Below are positions 43,901 through 51,644 of a DNA stretch of 64,000 nt, one piece after another (the first letter of the stretch is position 1; every line of letters starts with the position of its first letter). Source of the DNA: Streptomyces sp. TLI_171 (GTDB lineage Bacteria; Actinomycetota; Actinomycetes; Streptomycetales; Streptomycetaceae). The position numbers and the translations under genes are program-made. Under the pieces are notes generated by a model. It did not search any database. It saw only the letters and a list, made by a program, of their open reading frames with translations, and had not been told where the DNA came from. The stretch lies in the NCBI RefSeq assembly GCF_003610255.1, contig NZ_RAPS01000001.1:3410001-3474000 (forward strand), given 5' to 3'.

Positions 43901-44409
43901 AGGAGGCCGCGAAGGAGCGGGTCCGCGCGTACACGGTCGTGGCGAGCGGCCCCCTGGTGCTGGTGGCCTTCTTCGTGGTCCCGCTGGACTGGTTCGGCCC
44001 GCACCACGCGCTGGTCAGCTGGCTGACCTTCGTGGGGCTGCTGACGGTGCTCGGCGTCGGGGTGCTGCGCGAGGTGCGGGAGCAGATGTTGGGCCGGTCC
44101 CGGCGCCCCGTGCCGCGCATCCTGTTCCTGCTGTGCTCCGCCCTGGTGGTCTTCTCCGCCGCGTACCTCGGCATGTCCAAGGACCCCGGCGAGCTGGACG
44201 GGCTGACCACCAAGATCGACGCGCTGTACTTCACGGTGATCACCATGGCGACCGTCGGCTACGGCGACATCCACCCGGCCGGGCAGGTCGCCCGGGTCGT
44301 GGTGATGGTCCAACTGCTGTACACCGTGGTGTTCCTGACCACCGGCGTGACGGCGCTGACCCGCCAGGTCAAGACCCGGGCGGTGAAGCGCGCCCGGCGC
44401 GAGGACTAG
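43897..44409 (+). CDS. potassium channel family protein
   Basis: A 170-residue membrane protein. Two N-terminal segments (about 15-30 and 40-57) precede a 2-TM pore module: TM at 74-92, pore loop with the selectivity filter TVGYGD (119-124), inner helix at 131-152. The filter is intact, so K+ selectivity is expected. No RCK or cyclic-nucleotide domain is attached. GTG start overlaps the preceding membrane protein gene, suggesting co-assembly or co-regulation. Confidence 0.9.
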   Translation: MKEAAKERVRAYTVVASGPLVLVAFFVVPLDWFGPHHALVSWLTFVGLLTVLGVGVLREVREQMLGRSRRPVPRILFLLCSALVVFSAAYLGMSKDPGELDGLTTKIDALYFTVITMATVGYGDIHPAGQVARVVVMVQLLYTVVFLTTGVTALTRQVKTRAVKRARRED

Positions 44410-45965
44410 TCGTTCTGGGCGGCGGCCTGCGCGTGCACGACCGCGACCAGGGCGGTCAGGCGGGTCTGCCAGCCGACCATGGTCGCGGCGTCGGTGGCCT
44501 TGCGGCGCTGGAGGTCGTGGACCAGACGCTGGGCGTCCTTGAGGGCGTCCTCGGCGTCGGCGGGCTGCTTGTCGTTGAGCGCCTGGGTGGCCCGGTCGAG
44601 CAGCTTGGTCAGGTCGTCCTGCCGGTCGCGTTCCTTGCTGAAGGTGGTCTGGGCGACGTCGGCGCGCAGCTGGGCGATCTGGGCCACGACCGGACCCTTC
44701 GGCGTGGCGGACGGCTTGGGCGAGGCGGAGGGCTTCGGCGAGGCGGAGGGCGAGGCGGACGGGGACGGGGCCTCGGTGCCGGCCGACGGGCTCGCGGTGG
44801 CGGTGTGCTTGGCCTGCGGGGTGGAGTCGCCGCCGCCGAGCGAGAACGCGGCGATGCCCGCCACGCAGACGAACACGGCGGCGCCGATGCCCGCGTACAT
44901 CAGCGGGTTGCGGCCGTGTCTCGGCCCGTCCGGCTCCTCGTCCTCGTAGCGGGCGGACGGCAGCAGCGACGGCCGGTCCGGCTCGACCGGCGGCAGCACC
45001 GAGGTGTGGTGCTGCTCCGTCCAGGGCTGCCGGAGCGGGGGCTGCGGGAACGACGGCGGGGGCCCGGTCGGGAAGGCCGCCGCGACCGGCGGCAGCACCT
45101 GGGTGGCGCCGAGCAGTTCGGCGGTGCGGTCCGCCGGACCGCCGGACGGGACGGCGGCCAGCAGCTCGGCGGCCGCGGCCTGCGCGTCGGCCGGCCGCTC
45201 GGCCGGGTTCTTGGCGAGCAGCCGGAGGATCGCGACGTCCAGCGCGGGCGGCACGTCGGAGCGGTAGGTGGACACCGGCGCCGGGTACTCGGTGACGTGC
45301 TTGTAGGCGATCGCGACGGGGGTGTCCGCGACGAACGGCGGTGCGCCGGTGAGCATCTCGACCAGCACGCAGCCGACCGCGTACAGGTCCGCGCGGGCGT
45401 CGACCGGGGCGGCGGTGGCCTGCTCCGGCGACAGGTAGGCGGCGGTGCCGAGCACCGAGGCGGCCTGGGTGAGCTGCTGGCCGGAGGAGGAGCCGGCCCG
45501 GGCGATGCCGAAGTCGACGACCTTCACCCCGCCTTCGTGGGTGAGCATCACGTTGCCCGGCTTGATGTCCCGGTGCACCAGGCCCTGGGCGTGCGCGGCG
45601 GCCAGCGCGTCCAGGACGGCGGCGGCGGTGCCGACGGCGCGCTCCACCGGGAACGGGCCCTGCTCGGCGATCACCTGGCCCAGGGTGGCGCCGTGCACCA
45701 GCTCCATCACCAGGTACGGGGAGCCCTGGTCGAGGCCGGAGTCGAAGACCGTGACGATCCGCGGGTGCACCAGCAGCGCGGCCAGCCGGGCCTCGCGGGC
45801 GAAGCGCTCGGCGAACCGGGGGTCGTCGGCCAGGCCGCCGTTCAGCACCTTGACGGCGACCGGGCGGCCCAGTTGGTGGTCCAGGCCGCGGTAGACGGTG
45901 GCCATGCCGCCGACGCCGAGGATCTCGCCGAGCTCGTAGCGCCCGTTCAGCGCGCGTCCGATCAT
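44406..45965 (-). CDS. PknB-type membrane serine/threonine protein kinase
   Basis: A 519-residue Hanks-type kinase. Kinase domain 10-270: G-loop LGVGGMATVY, Lys 39 in VAVKV, catalytic loop HRDIKPGN (131-138), DFG at 151-153, then SPEQ (the APE equivalent). A Pro-rich juxtamembrane region of about 85 residues leads to one TM (about 350-372). The extracellular part is a Ser/Pro/Ala/Lys linker (PSPSASPSASPKPSASPKPS) and a helical domain of about 110 residues. No PASTA repeats, so the signal is probably not muropeptide. Its stop shares a CTAG with the channel stop on the other strand. Confidence 0.94.
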   Translation of the reverse strand: MIGRALNGRYELGEILGVGGMATVYRGLDHQLGRPVAVKVLNGGLADDPRFAERFAREARLAALLVHPRIVTVFDSGLDQGSPYLVMELVHGATLGQVIAEQGPFPVERAVGTAAAVLDALAAAHAQGLVHRDIKPGNVMLTHEGGVKVVDFGIARAGSSSGQQLTQAASVLGTAAYLSPEQATAAPVDARADLYAVGCVLVEMLTGAPPFVADTPVAIAYKHVTEYPAPVSTYRSDVPPALDVAILRLLAKNPAERPADAQAAAAELLAAVPSGGPADRTAELLGATQVLPPVAAAFPTGPPPSFPQPPLRQPWTEQHHTSVLPPVEPDRPSLLPSARYEDEEPDGPRHGRNPLMYAGIGAAVFVCVAGIAAFSLGGGDSTPQAKHTATASPSAGTEAPSPSASPSASPKPSASPKPSATPKGPVVAQIAQLRADVAQTTFSKERDRQDDLTKLLDRATQALNDKQPADAEDALKDAQRLVHDLQRRKATDAATMVGWQTRLTALVAVVHAQAAAQND

Positions 45966-46023
45966 CGGATACTCCCCTCACGTCGGTCCGGCACCCGTGA
46001 ACCATAGCGGGCGCCGCGAACAA

Positions 46024-46069
46024 GAGTTCAGGGGCGCGGGGAACCCGAGTTCAGGGGCAGCGGGGTCCC
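46024..46069. repeat. two direct 23-bp repeats upstream of the kinase gene
   Basis: Two 23-base units (46024-46046 and 46047-46069) both begin GAGTTCAGGGGC and differ at only a few positions after that. The words CAGGGGCGCGGGGAAC resemble a repeat I associate with Streptomyces intergenic regions. They lie between the kinase start and the next minus-strand ORF. Confidence 0.7.
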
Positions 46070-46086
46070 GGGGTGGGGGCGGCGGG

Positions 46087-46224
46087 TCAGGGGCGTTGGA
46101 CGAGGAGGGCGGCGGTCAGGGCGGCGAGGAGGGCGGCGAGGAGGGCCCGGGGGGTGCGGGGCGAGCCGTGCAGGGCGCGGCGGGCGGCGCGGTCGGCGGA
46201 GGGCGAGGTGCGGGGGAAGGTCAT
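46087..46224 (-). CDS. possible small membrane protein
   Basis: A 45-residue ORF with a basic N-terminal half (DRAARRALHGSPRTPR) and a C-terminal hydrophobic helix (ALLAALLAALTAALLV). The positive-inside pattern is credible for a one-TM microprotein. It lies between the kinase and the hairpin array on the same strand, but has no strong ribosome site. Could be spurious. Confidence 0.35.
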   Translation of the reverse strand: MTFPRTSPSADRAARRALHGSPRTPRALLAALLAALTAALLVQRP

Positions 46225-46301
46225 CGCGGGCTCGCCTGGCGGTGCGTGCGGTCGGTCACCGTGGCTCCAGGGGTTTCGGGGAAGTCGCCGGGGTTCGGGC
46301 C

Positions 46302-46547
46302 CCGGACGGACGGTGGACCCGGGGGAGTTCAGCCGTCCGTCCGGAGCGGTTCCCCGGTCGGCCGCGGACCCGGGGGAGTCATCGGCCGACCGGAGCTGTC
46401 CCGGACGGACGGGGGCCCGGGGGAGCCCGTCCGTCCGTCCGGAGTCGGTTCCGGGTCGGCCGGCGGGCACAGGGGGACCCGCCGGCCGCCCGGAGGCGGT
46501 GCCCGGTCGGGCGGTGGACCCGGGGGGTGTGTCCACCGCCCGACCGG
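46302..46547. repeat. array of five tandem hairpins with a shared loop motif
   Basis: Five inverted repeats follow at 47-52 base intervals. Stems: 46302-46313/46333-46344 (12 bp), 46354-46364/46383-46393 (11 bp), 46401-46412/46431-46442 (12 bp with extra GTCC), 46451-46467/46478-46493 (16 bp, one bulge), 46503-46519/46531-46547 (17 bp). The loops share GGACCCGGGGGAG or variants, and each hairpin is followed by AG and usually a YGGT word. Stem sequences differ between units yet remain complementary. The array starts eight bases after the stop of the minus-strand gene at 46556, so it would form the 3' end of the sigma-operon transcript. Confidence 0.85.
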
Positions 46548-46555
46548 AGTCGGTG

Positions 46556-47428
46556 TCAGTTCTGGTCGCTCCCCCCGACCGTCCTGGACTGCTGGGAGTC
46601 GGCCCGCCCGCTCGACTTGCTCGGCGAGGGCGAGGCCGACGGCGAGGTGGGCTGGCCCGGCACCGGGCTCGGCCGGTTGCGGTCGCCGCCGTTCTGCTGT
46701 TCGAACGCCTTGGCGGCGAGCAGCGTGCAGTAGCCGGTGACCTTCTCCGGCCCGCCGGCCTCCTTCGCCAGTTCGGCCAGCGCCGGGTCGGCGGCGGCCT
46801 CCCTGGGCTTGGTCCCGGACGCGACCCGTACCGCGAAGCTGCGGCACAGCCCGGCCAGGTCGGGCAGCTGTCCGGGCGTGGCGGACGCCTGCCCGCCGGG
46901 TCGGCCGGTGCTCTCGCCCGGGCGGGTGGCCCCGCCGGACGGCGTGCCGGTGCGGGCGCCGGTGCTCGCGGACGGCTCCGCGGACGGGCCGGGCGAGTGG
47001 TCGGCCGACGCCTCGGCGGACGCGGGGGCCGGGGCGGGACCGCCCAGCACCTCCGGCAGGCGGCCGGTGCCGGCCGCGACGGCGACGGAGCCGACGGCGG
47101 TCACGCCCAGCGCGACGGCCAGGGCCTTCGCGCTGAGGGCCCGCGCGAGCGCGGTGTCCGCCATCTTTCGTCTCCGGTGCTGCCTGGGGGTCGGCTGGCG
47201 ACGAGCCTGCCGGAACGCGGCCACGGCCCCCTCTTCGCCGGGCAGCGGACCGTCGCCGGCCGTCCCGGTCGCCGCAGCGGCGGCGAGCAGGGCGGCGAGC
47301 TCCGGCTGTCCTGGCGTGGACGACTGCCCGGCGGAGGGGTCCTGACCGGCCTCCGGGTCAACCGTGACACCGCCGAGCAGTCGCTCGGCGGTGGCGCGAT
47401 CGATCCGGCGGGATCGGTTGGTGCTCAT
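46556..47428 (-). CDS. membrane protein coupled to ECF sigma factor, putative anti-sigma
   Basis: A 290-residue protein. The N-terminal cytosolic part (1-85) could bind the sigma factor: RIDRATAERLLGGV, then ELAALLAAAAATG and EGAVAAFRQAR. One TM follows at about 97-116 (LSAKALAVALGVTAVGSVAV). The remainder is an extracellular Ser/Pro/Gly-rich region with a small Cys-bearing segment (LAGLCRSFAVRV and KVTGYCTLLAAKAF, two Cys about 50 residues apart). Its ATG overlaps the sigma stop by four bases. The anti-sigma role is inferred from order, topology and coupling; no zinc HxxxCxxC motif is present. Confidence 0.82.
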   Translation of the reverse strand: MSTNRSRRIDRATAERLLGGVTVDPEAGQDPSAGQSSTPGQPELAALLAAAAATGTAGDGPLPGEEGAVAAFRQARRQPTPRQHRRRKMADTALARALSAKALAVALGVTAVGSVAVAAGTGRLPEVLGGPAPAPASAEASADHSPGPSAEPSASTGARTGTPSGGATRPGESTGRPGGQASATPGQLPDLAGLCRSFAVRVASGTKPREAAADPALAELAKEAGGPEKVTGYCTLLAAKAFEQQNGGDRNRPSPVPGQPTSPSASPSPSKSSGRADSQQSRTVGGSDQN

Positions 47429-48159
47429 CTCATGTCCTTCAGCGTCGGCACCTGCGCCGGTGTCACACCCTGCGCGGAAATTTTTTTCCCGGCCGCCCGA
47501 CGGGGCACCCCGGCGGCCGCTCCCCCGGTCTGCTCCAGCACCTTGGCCAGCCGTCGCAGCCCGCGGTGGGCGGCCATCCGAACGCTGCCGGCCCGCTTGC
47601 CGAGCACCTTGGCGGCGCTCTCCGCGTCGAGTCCGAGCACCACCCGCAGCAGCACCGCCTCGGCCTGGTCGGGCGGCAGCGAGGCGATCAGCGCGAGCGC
47701 GTCCGAGGTGGCGACGGTGGCCAGCGCCTGGCCCGCGGTGTCCTCGGCGGCGGCGAGTTCGGTCAGGTACTCCACCGGCAGGTCGGCGACCGGGCGGCGG
47801 CGCACCCGGCGCAGGTGGTCCATCGCCCGGTTGCGGGCGATGGTCGCGGCCCAGCCGCGGAAGCCGTCCGCGTCGCCGCGGAAGCCCGGCAGGTCACGGG
47901 CGATCTGCAGCCACGCCTCGGAGGCGATGTCCTCGGCGTCCTCGGCCCGGCCGCCGACCAGCAGCCGCAAGTAGCGCAGCAGCCCCGGCTGGACGGCGCG
48001 GAACAGGATCCGGAAGGCGTCCTCGTCGCCGTCCTGCGCGGCCCGGACGGCCAGGGCGAGGTCGGGCCGCCGGCCGGGCGGGCGGTCCGGCGCGTTCGGA
48101 CGGCCGGGTGGGTCTCCGCCGTCCGCCCCGTGGTGTTCAGCACTGTGCACCCGCCACAT
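47425..48159 (-). CDS. ECF-type RNA polymerase sigma factor
   Basis: A 244-residue group IV sigma factor. Region 2 includes EDAFRILFRAVQPGLLRYLR, AEDAEDIASEAWLQIARDL (2.2) and FRGWAATIARNRAMDHLRRV (2.3-2.4). Region 4 has LPPDQAEAVLLRVVLGLDAE, then KRAGSVRMAAHRGLRRLAKV as the -35 recognition helix. A C-terminal tail of about 30 residues contains GKKIS encoded by an A7 run (47481-47487). Start taken at ATG 48159; GTG 48150 is an alternative. Downstream coupled membrane protein is the likely regulator. Confidence 0.9.
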   Translation of the reverse strand: MWRVHSAEHHGADGGDPPGRPNAPDRPPGRRPDLALAVRAAQDGDEDAFRILFRAVQPGLLRYLRLLVGGRAEDAEDIASEAWLQIARDLPGFRGDADGFRGWAATIARNRAMDHLRRVRRRPVADLPVEYLTELAAAEDTAGQALATVATSDALALIASLPPDQAEAVLLRVVLGLDAESAAKVLGKRAGSVRMAAHRGLRRLAKVLEQTGGAAAGVPRRAAGKKISAQGVTPAQVPTLKDMR

Positions 48160-48430
48160 GATGCGCCATCCGGGCGGCCCGGCCCACCGCCGGGGCGCGG
48201 CCCGGTCGGTGACGGGCCGGTAACCGCCCCGTGTGGGCGCGGTGCGGAGCCGGGCCTCCCGACGGTGCGTCAGGGCGGGGCGCAGGACCCGGGGGCGGCC
48301 GGACCTTGGTCCCGTCGACTGCTGCCGTTCGCCCGCGGATTCGCCCCACTCCCCCGCCATACCGTGCAAAAGAGGGACATTTCTCCCTCACTCTTCACCT
48401 GCCAGCCGAGCGGACCAGGAGGCCGGAGCC

Positions 48431-49159
48431 GTGATGCGCACCGCCCAGGAGCTGTACACCACGGGGATCCGCGAGCACTTCGCGCCCGCGCTGCGCTCCC
48501 TCGGCTTCCACGGCTGGCGGCACTCCTTCTCGCTGCCCGACCGCGACCGCTGGGCGGTGCTCGGCGTGCACGCCGAACCCTCCGACGGGCGGGTGCGCTA
48601 CACCCTGAACCTCTCCGTCACCGACAAGGCCGTCTGGGACCGCCGCCGGATCCGCCCCGACGCCAACGCCCCCACCGGCCTCGAACGCTGGCGCGCCCCG
48701 ATCGGCGACCTGCTGCCGGTCGGCGGCGAGGTGTGGTGGGAGATCGCGCCCGGCCCGCGCTGGCTGGTCGCCGTCGAGGACTCGGTGGCCGCCGTCCGCG
48801 GCTACGCACTGCCCGAACTGCGCCGCCGGCTGCGCCCCGAGGACCGCGAGCGCTACCTCGGCCAGGCCGAGCTCGACGGCGTCAACGGAGCCCTCGCCAC
48901 CGCCTCCGTCGCCCGCATCCAGCGCGCCGAACTCGCCTCCGGCGTACTGGAGTTGCACGGTGCGTGGAGCCGCCACGACCCGGCCGCGCACGCCGTGCTG
49001 GCGGGGGCCGCGCGCGGCTTCCTGTCCGCGCGGGACCGGCGCTTCGCGGCGGTGCGGGTACGGGACACGCTCGGGCGGACGCTCTGGGAGTTCCCGGGCC
49101 GCGACGACCCCGGCCCCGTCGCCGACCAGGGCCCCGGGAACCATCCGGAACCGGACTGA
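48431..49159 (+). CDS. DUF4304-like hypothetical protein
   Basis: A 242-residue soluble protein. Residues 8-120 match the DUF4304 pattern: FAPALRSLGFHGWRHSFSLP at the start, YTLNLSVTD, and VGGEVWWEIAPG later. The rest is helical, with a Pro/Asp tail. Function unknown. GTG 48431 fits the AGGAGG at 48417-48422 better (eight bases) than the adjacent ATG 48434. The 270 bp upstream hold a small inverted repeat (GAGGGA 48372-48377, TCCCTC 48384-48389). Confidence 0.72.
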   Translation: MMRTAQELYTTGIREHFAPALRSLGFHGWRHSFSLPDRDRWAVLGVHAEPSDGRVRYTLNLSVTDKAVWDRRRIRPDANAPTGLERWRAPIGDLLPVGGEVWWEIAPGPRWLVAVEDSVAAVRGYALPELRRRLRPEDRERYLGQAELDGVNGALATASVARIQRAELASGVLELHGAWSRHDPAAHAVLAGAARGFLSARDRRFAAVRVRDTLGRTLWEFPGRDDPGPVADQGPGNHPEPD

Positions 49160-49212
49160 GTCTGTGTCAGCAGTGGGGCAGGAGTGCCCCGGTGGGACTT
49201 TCGGGGGCAAGG

Positions 49213-49932
49213 ATGACGGGGACGGGCGCGATACTCCACGAGGACCGGCAGCTGGACTGGGACGGCTGCCTGAACGTCCGCGACCTCGGCGGCCTGCCCA
49301 CCCTGGACGGCCGGCGCACCCGCAGCCGCGCGGTCGTCCGCGCCGACAACCTCGACCGGCTCACCGCCGAAGGCCAGAACGCCCTGCTCGACTACGGCGT
49401 GCGCACCGTCATCGACCTGCGCGACCCCGTCGAGTACCGGCCGCTGCTGCCCGCGCCGCACGGCGTCGACCTGGTCCGGGTCCCGCTCGACGCGCTGGCC
49501 GGCGCCGACTGGTGGTCCCGGTTCGGCGCCCTGGACGGCACCCCGCTGGCCTTCCGCCCCTACCTCGACCACTGCCGGCACGCCGTCGCCGAACTGATCG
49601 CCGCGGTCGCCCGGGCCCGCGAGGGCGTGGTCGTGGTGCACTGCGGCGCCGGCCGCGACCGCACCGGCCTCGCCGCGCTGGTCCTGCTCGCCCTCGCCGG
49701 GGCGACCCCCGCCGCGGTCGCCGAGGACTACCTGCTGTCCGCGCCCAACCTGCGCCCGCTGTGGACCATCCTCGACCGCCCCGAGGAGGAGGCCGGCATC
49801 GCCCGGGTCCTCGCCGACGCCGGCACCACGGCCGAACAGGCGCTGCACGCGGTGCTCGCCGAGTTCGACGCCGACCGGTGGCTCCCCGCCGGGGACGTCG
49901 CCGCCGTCCGGGCCCGGCTGGTCGGTCCGTAA
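49213..49932 (+). CDS. tyrosine-protein phosphatase (DSP-like, lipid-phosphatase type)
   Basis: A 239-residue phosphatase of the PF13350/MptpB-like group. N-terminal NVRDLGGLPTLDGRRTRSRA is the family opening. The P-loop is HCGAGRDRTGLAAL (Cys-x5-Arg signature), with Asp in the P-loop after the Arg as in MptpB-type enzymes active on phosphoserine, phosphotyrosine or phosphoinositides. Cytosolic. Follows the DUF4304-like gene by 53 bp. Start at ATG 49213. Confidence 0.93.
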   Translation: MTGTGAILHEDRQLDWDGCLNVRDLGGLPTLDGRRTRSRAVVRADNLDRLTAEGQNALLDYGVRTVIDLRDPVEYRPLLPAPHGVDLVRVPLDALAGADWWSRFGALDGTPLAFRPYLDHCRHAVAELIAAVARAREGVVVVHCGAGRDRTGLAALVLLALAGATPAAVAEDYLLSAPNLRPLWTILDRPEEEAGIARVLADAGTTAEQALHAVLAEFDADRWLPAGDVAAVRARLVGP

Positions 49933-49973
49933 TTCGCTCGTCGGGCCGGGAGGTTCGGGCGATACTGCCCGAC

Positions 49974-50669
49974 ATGGTGGACTTCTCCGTGTACGACACC
50001 CGCGGCTACCCGACCGTCGACGTCCGCACCGGCTACGCCGGCTGGGTCGACAGCTACGAGCAGACCGTCGAGGACGCGATGGACGTCGACGTGCTGGCCC
50101 GGCTCGCCGTCCCCGCCTGGGGCGAGGCCCGCCTCGCGGTCGACCTCGGCTGCGGCACCGGGCGCACCGGCGCCTGGCTGCGCGGGCGCGGCGTCGGGGC
50201 CGTCGACGGCGTCGACCTCACGCCCGAGATGCTCGGCCGGGCCCGCGAGCGCGGCGCGCACCGGCAGCTGGTCGAGGGCGACCTCGCCTCGACCGGGCTG
50301 CCGACGGCCGGGTACGACCTCGCCGCCTGCTCGCTCGTCGACGAGCACCTCGCCGACCTCGCGCCGCTCTACCGCGAGGCCCACCGCCTGGTCCGCCCCG
50401 GTGGCCTGTTCACGCTGGTCGGCCTACACCCCGCCTTCATCATGGCCGCCGGCATGCCCACCCACTACGATGGTCCCGACGGCCCGGTGGCCATCACCAC
50501 CCACGTGCACCTGGTCAGCGACCACCTCACGGCCGGGCTGGCGGCGGGCTGGCAGCTCGCCGAGATGCGCGAGGAGGTCGTCGGCGAGCAGTGGATCGCC
50601 CTCAAGCCCAAGTGGGAGCGCCACCGCGGACAGCCGGTCTCGGCGGCCTACGTCTGGCGCAAGCCGTAG
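49974..50669 (+). CDS. class I SAM-dependent methyltransferase
   Basis: A 231-residue methyltransferase. Motif I is AVDLGCGTGRTGAWLRGRG (about 56-74), post-I acid is VDGVDLTPEML, motif II is AACSLVDEHLADL, and LVRPGGLFTLVGLHP is motif III. The C-terminal part (HVHLVSDHLTAGLAAGW) may bind the substrate, which is unknown. It begins 41 bases after the phosphatase gene on the same strand. Confidence 0.92.
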   Translation: MVDFSVYDTRGYPTVDVRTGYAGWVDSYEQTVEDAMDVDVLARLAVPAWGEARLAVDLGCGTGRTGAWLRGRGVGAVDGVDLTPEMLGRARERGAHRQLVEGDLASTGLPTAGYDLAACSLVDEHLADLAPLYREAHRLVRPGGLFTLVGLHPAFIMAAGMPTHYDGPDGPVAITTHVHLVSDHLTAGLAAGWQLAEMREEVVGEQWIALKPKWERHRGQPVSAAYVWRKP

Positions 50670-50717
50670 CGGCAGGTCGGCCCCTGCGCCCGCCTCAGAA
50701 CCCGGAGGCGGGGGCGG

Positions 50718-51188
50718 TCACGACGCGGGTGCGGCCGTCCGCCCGGGCGGCGAGGCCGGCTTCGAGGCGGAGCGCCCGGGCCGGGCCGAGCAGCGCGAGG
50801 GCTTCGGGACGGCCGCCCAGCGGTAGGAGTCGAGTTCGCCGGGCGGGAGGGCGACGGGGGTGTCGGCGGGCAGGGTGCCGAGGTCGAAGAGGAAGTGGCA
50901 GGCGGGGTGCTCGAGTTCGCCGCTGGGGTTGGTCCAGGCGACGACCAGGAGTTCGCCGGCCTCGCGGTGCAGGCCGGTCTCCTCGTGGAGTTCACGGGTG
51001 GCGCACTGGCGCGGGTTCTCGCCGAGGTCGACGGTGCCGCCGACGAACTGCCAGGCGTCGCGGTAGCCGGCCTTGACGATCAGGACGCGGCCGTCGGGGT
51101 CGGTGATCAGGCAGCCCGCGGCGGCGTACACGCGGTGCAGGGAGGCGAGCCACTCCTCGCGGGAGGCGAACTCGGGGGCGTCGGCCAT
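50718..51188 (-). CDS. Nudix hydrolase with a C-terminal frameshift
   Basis: A Nudix protein. The box is GTVDLGENPRQCATRELHEE followed by TG, close to the GX5EX7REUXEEXGU consensus. The last 30 or so residues as read (SRCSARPGRSASKP...) are atypical. One inserted base near 50804-50810 would restore ALALLGPARALRLEAGLAAR and end at 50695 with ASGF, the kind of helical tail expected. It is therefore either a real -1 frameshift mutation or a sequencing error. Catalytic residues are unaffected. ATG 51188. Confidence 0.85.
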   Translation of the reverse strand: MADAPEFASREEWLASLHRVYAAAGCLITDPDGRVLIVKAGYRDAWQFVGGTVDLGENPRQCATRELHEETGLHREAGELLVVAWTNPSGELEHPACHFLFDLGTLPADTPVALPPGELDSYRWAAVPKPSRCSARPGRSASKPASPPGRTAAPAS

Positions 51189-51247
51189 GGCGCTCCTTCG
51201 GCGGGGACGGGAACGTGCGGCCCCACTCTCCCACCCCCGCCGGGGGT

Positions 51248-51526
51248 TCAGTGCGCCGAGTGCCGTTCTGCCCCGCGGTGCCGGTGGCCCGGCAGTTCGG
51301 TGTGGGTGGCGGGGCCGTCGGCCGGGCCGGCCGTCTCCGCTGTTCGGCGTCCGCCGTGGCTGAACACGGCGTCGCCGAAGTAGGGGCCGGTGCGGGCGGC
51401 GAGCCCGTTGTCGGCGTGCGGTTCCGGGGCGAGCGGTGCGGGATCGGCTGCCATGGTGCGGCTCTCCAGCAGCTCCTCGGCGCCCAGTCGGAGCATGCTC
51501 GTCCTGTCGGTCGATCGCTTGGTCAT
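51248..51526 (-). CDS. small hypothetical protein
   Basis: A 92-residue polar protein with a helical N-terminus (TSMLRLGAEELLESRTM) and a disordered His/Gly/Ala-rich remainder (SHGGRRTAETAG). A strong ribosome site (GGGAGG, six bases before ATG 51526) supports translation. Divergent from the flippase-like gene. No family recognised, no signal peptide. Confidence 0.6.
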   Translation of the reverse strand: MTKRSTDRTSMLRLGAEELLESRTMAADPAPLAPEPHADNGLAARTGPYFGDAVFSHGGRRTAETAGPADGPATHTELPGHRHRGAERHSAH

Positions 51527-51644
51527 CGCCGACCTCCCTTCGTCCGTCCGATATGCCCGTTATCAGCGGCAATACACCCCGGGACTTGGCGCGCCCTTCC
51601 CGAAAAGGCCAGATCAGGCCACGGACGGTGTGGGACCATGCCGC

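Noticed and set aside
46302..46547. Reading the hairpin array as a CRISPR array
   Set aside because: The recurring part is the loop of an inverted repeat and the variable parts are self-complementary stems, not unique spacers between constant repeats. No cas gene is present.
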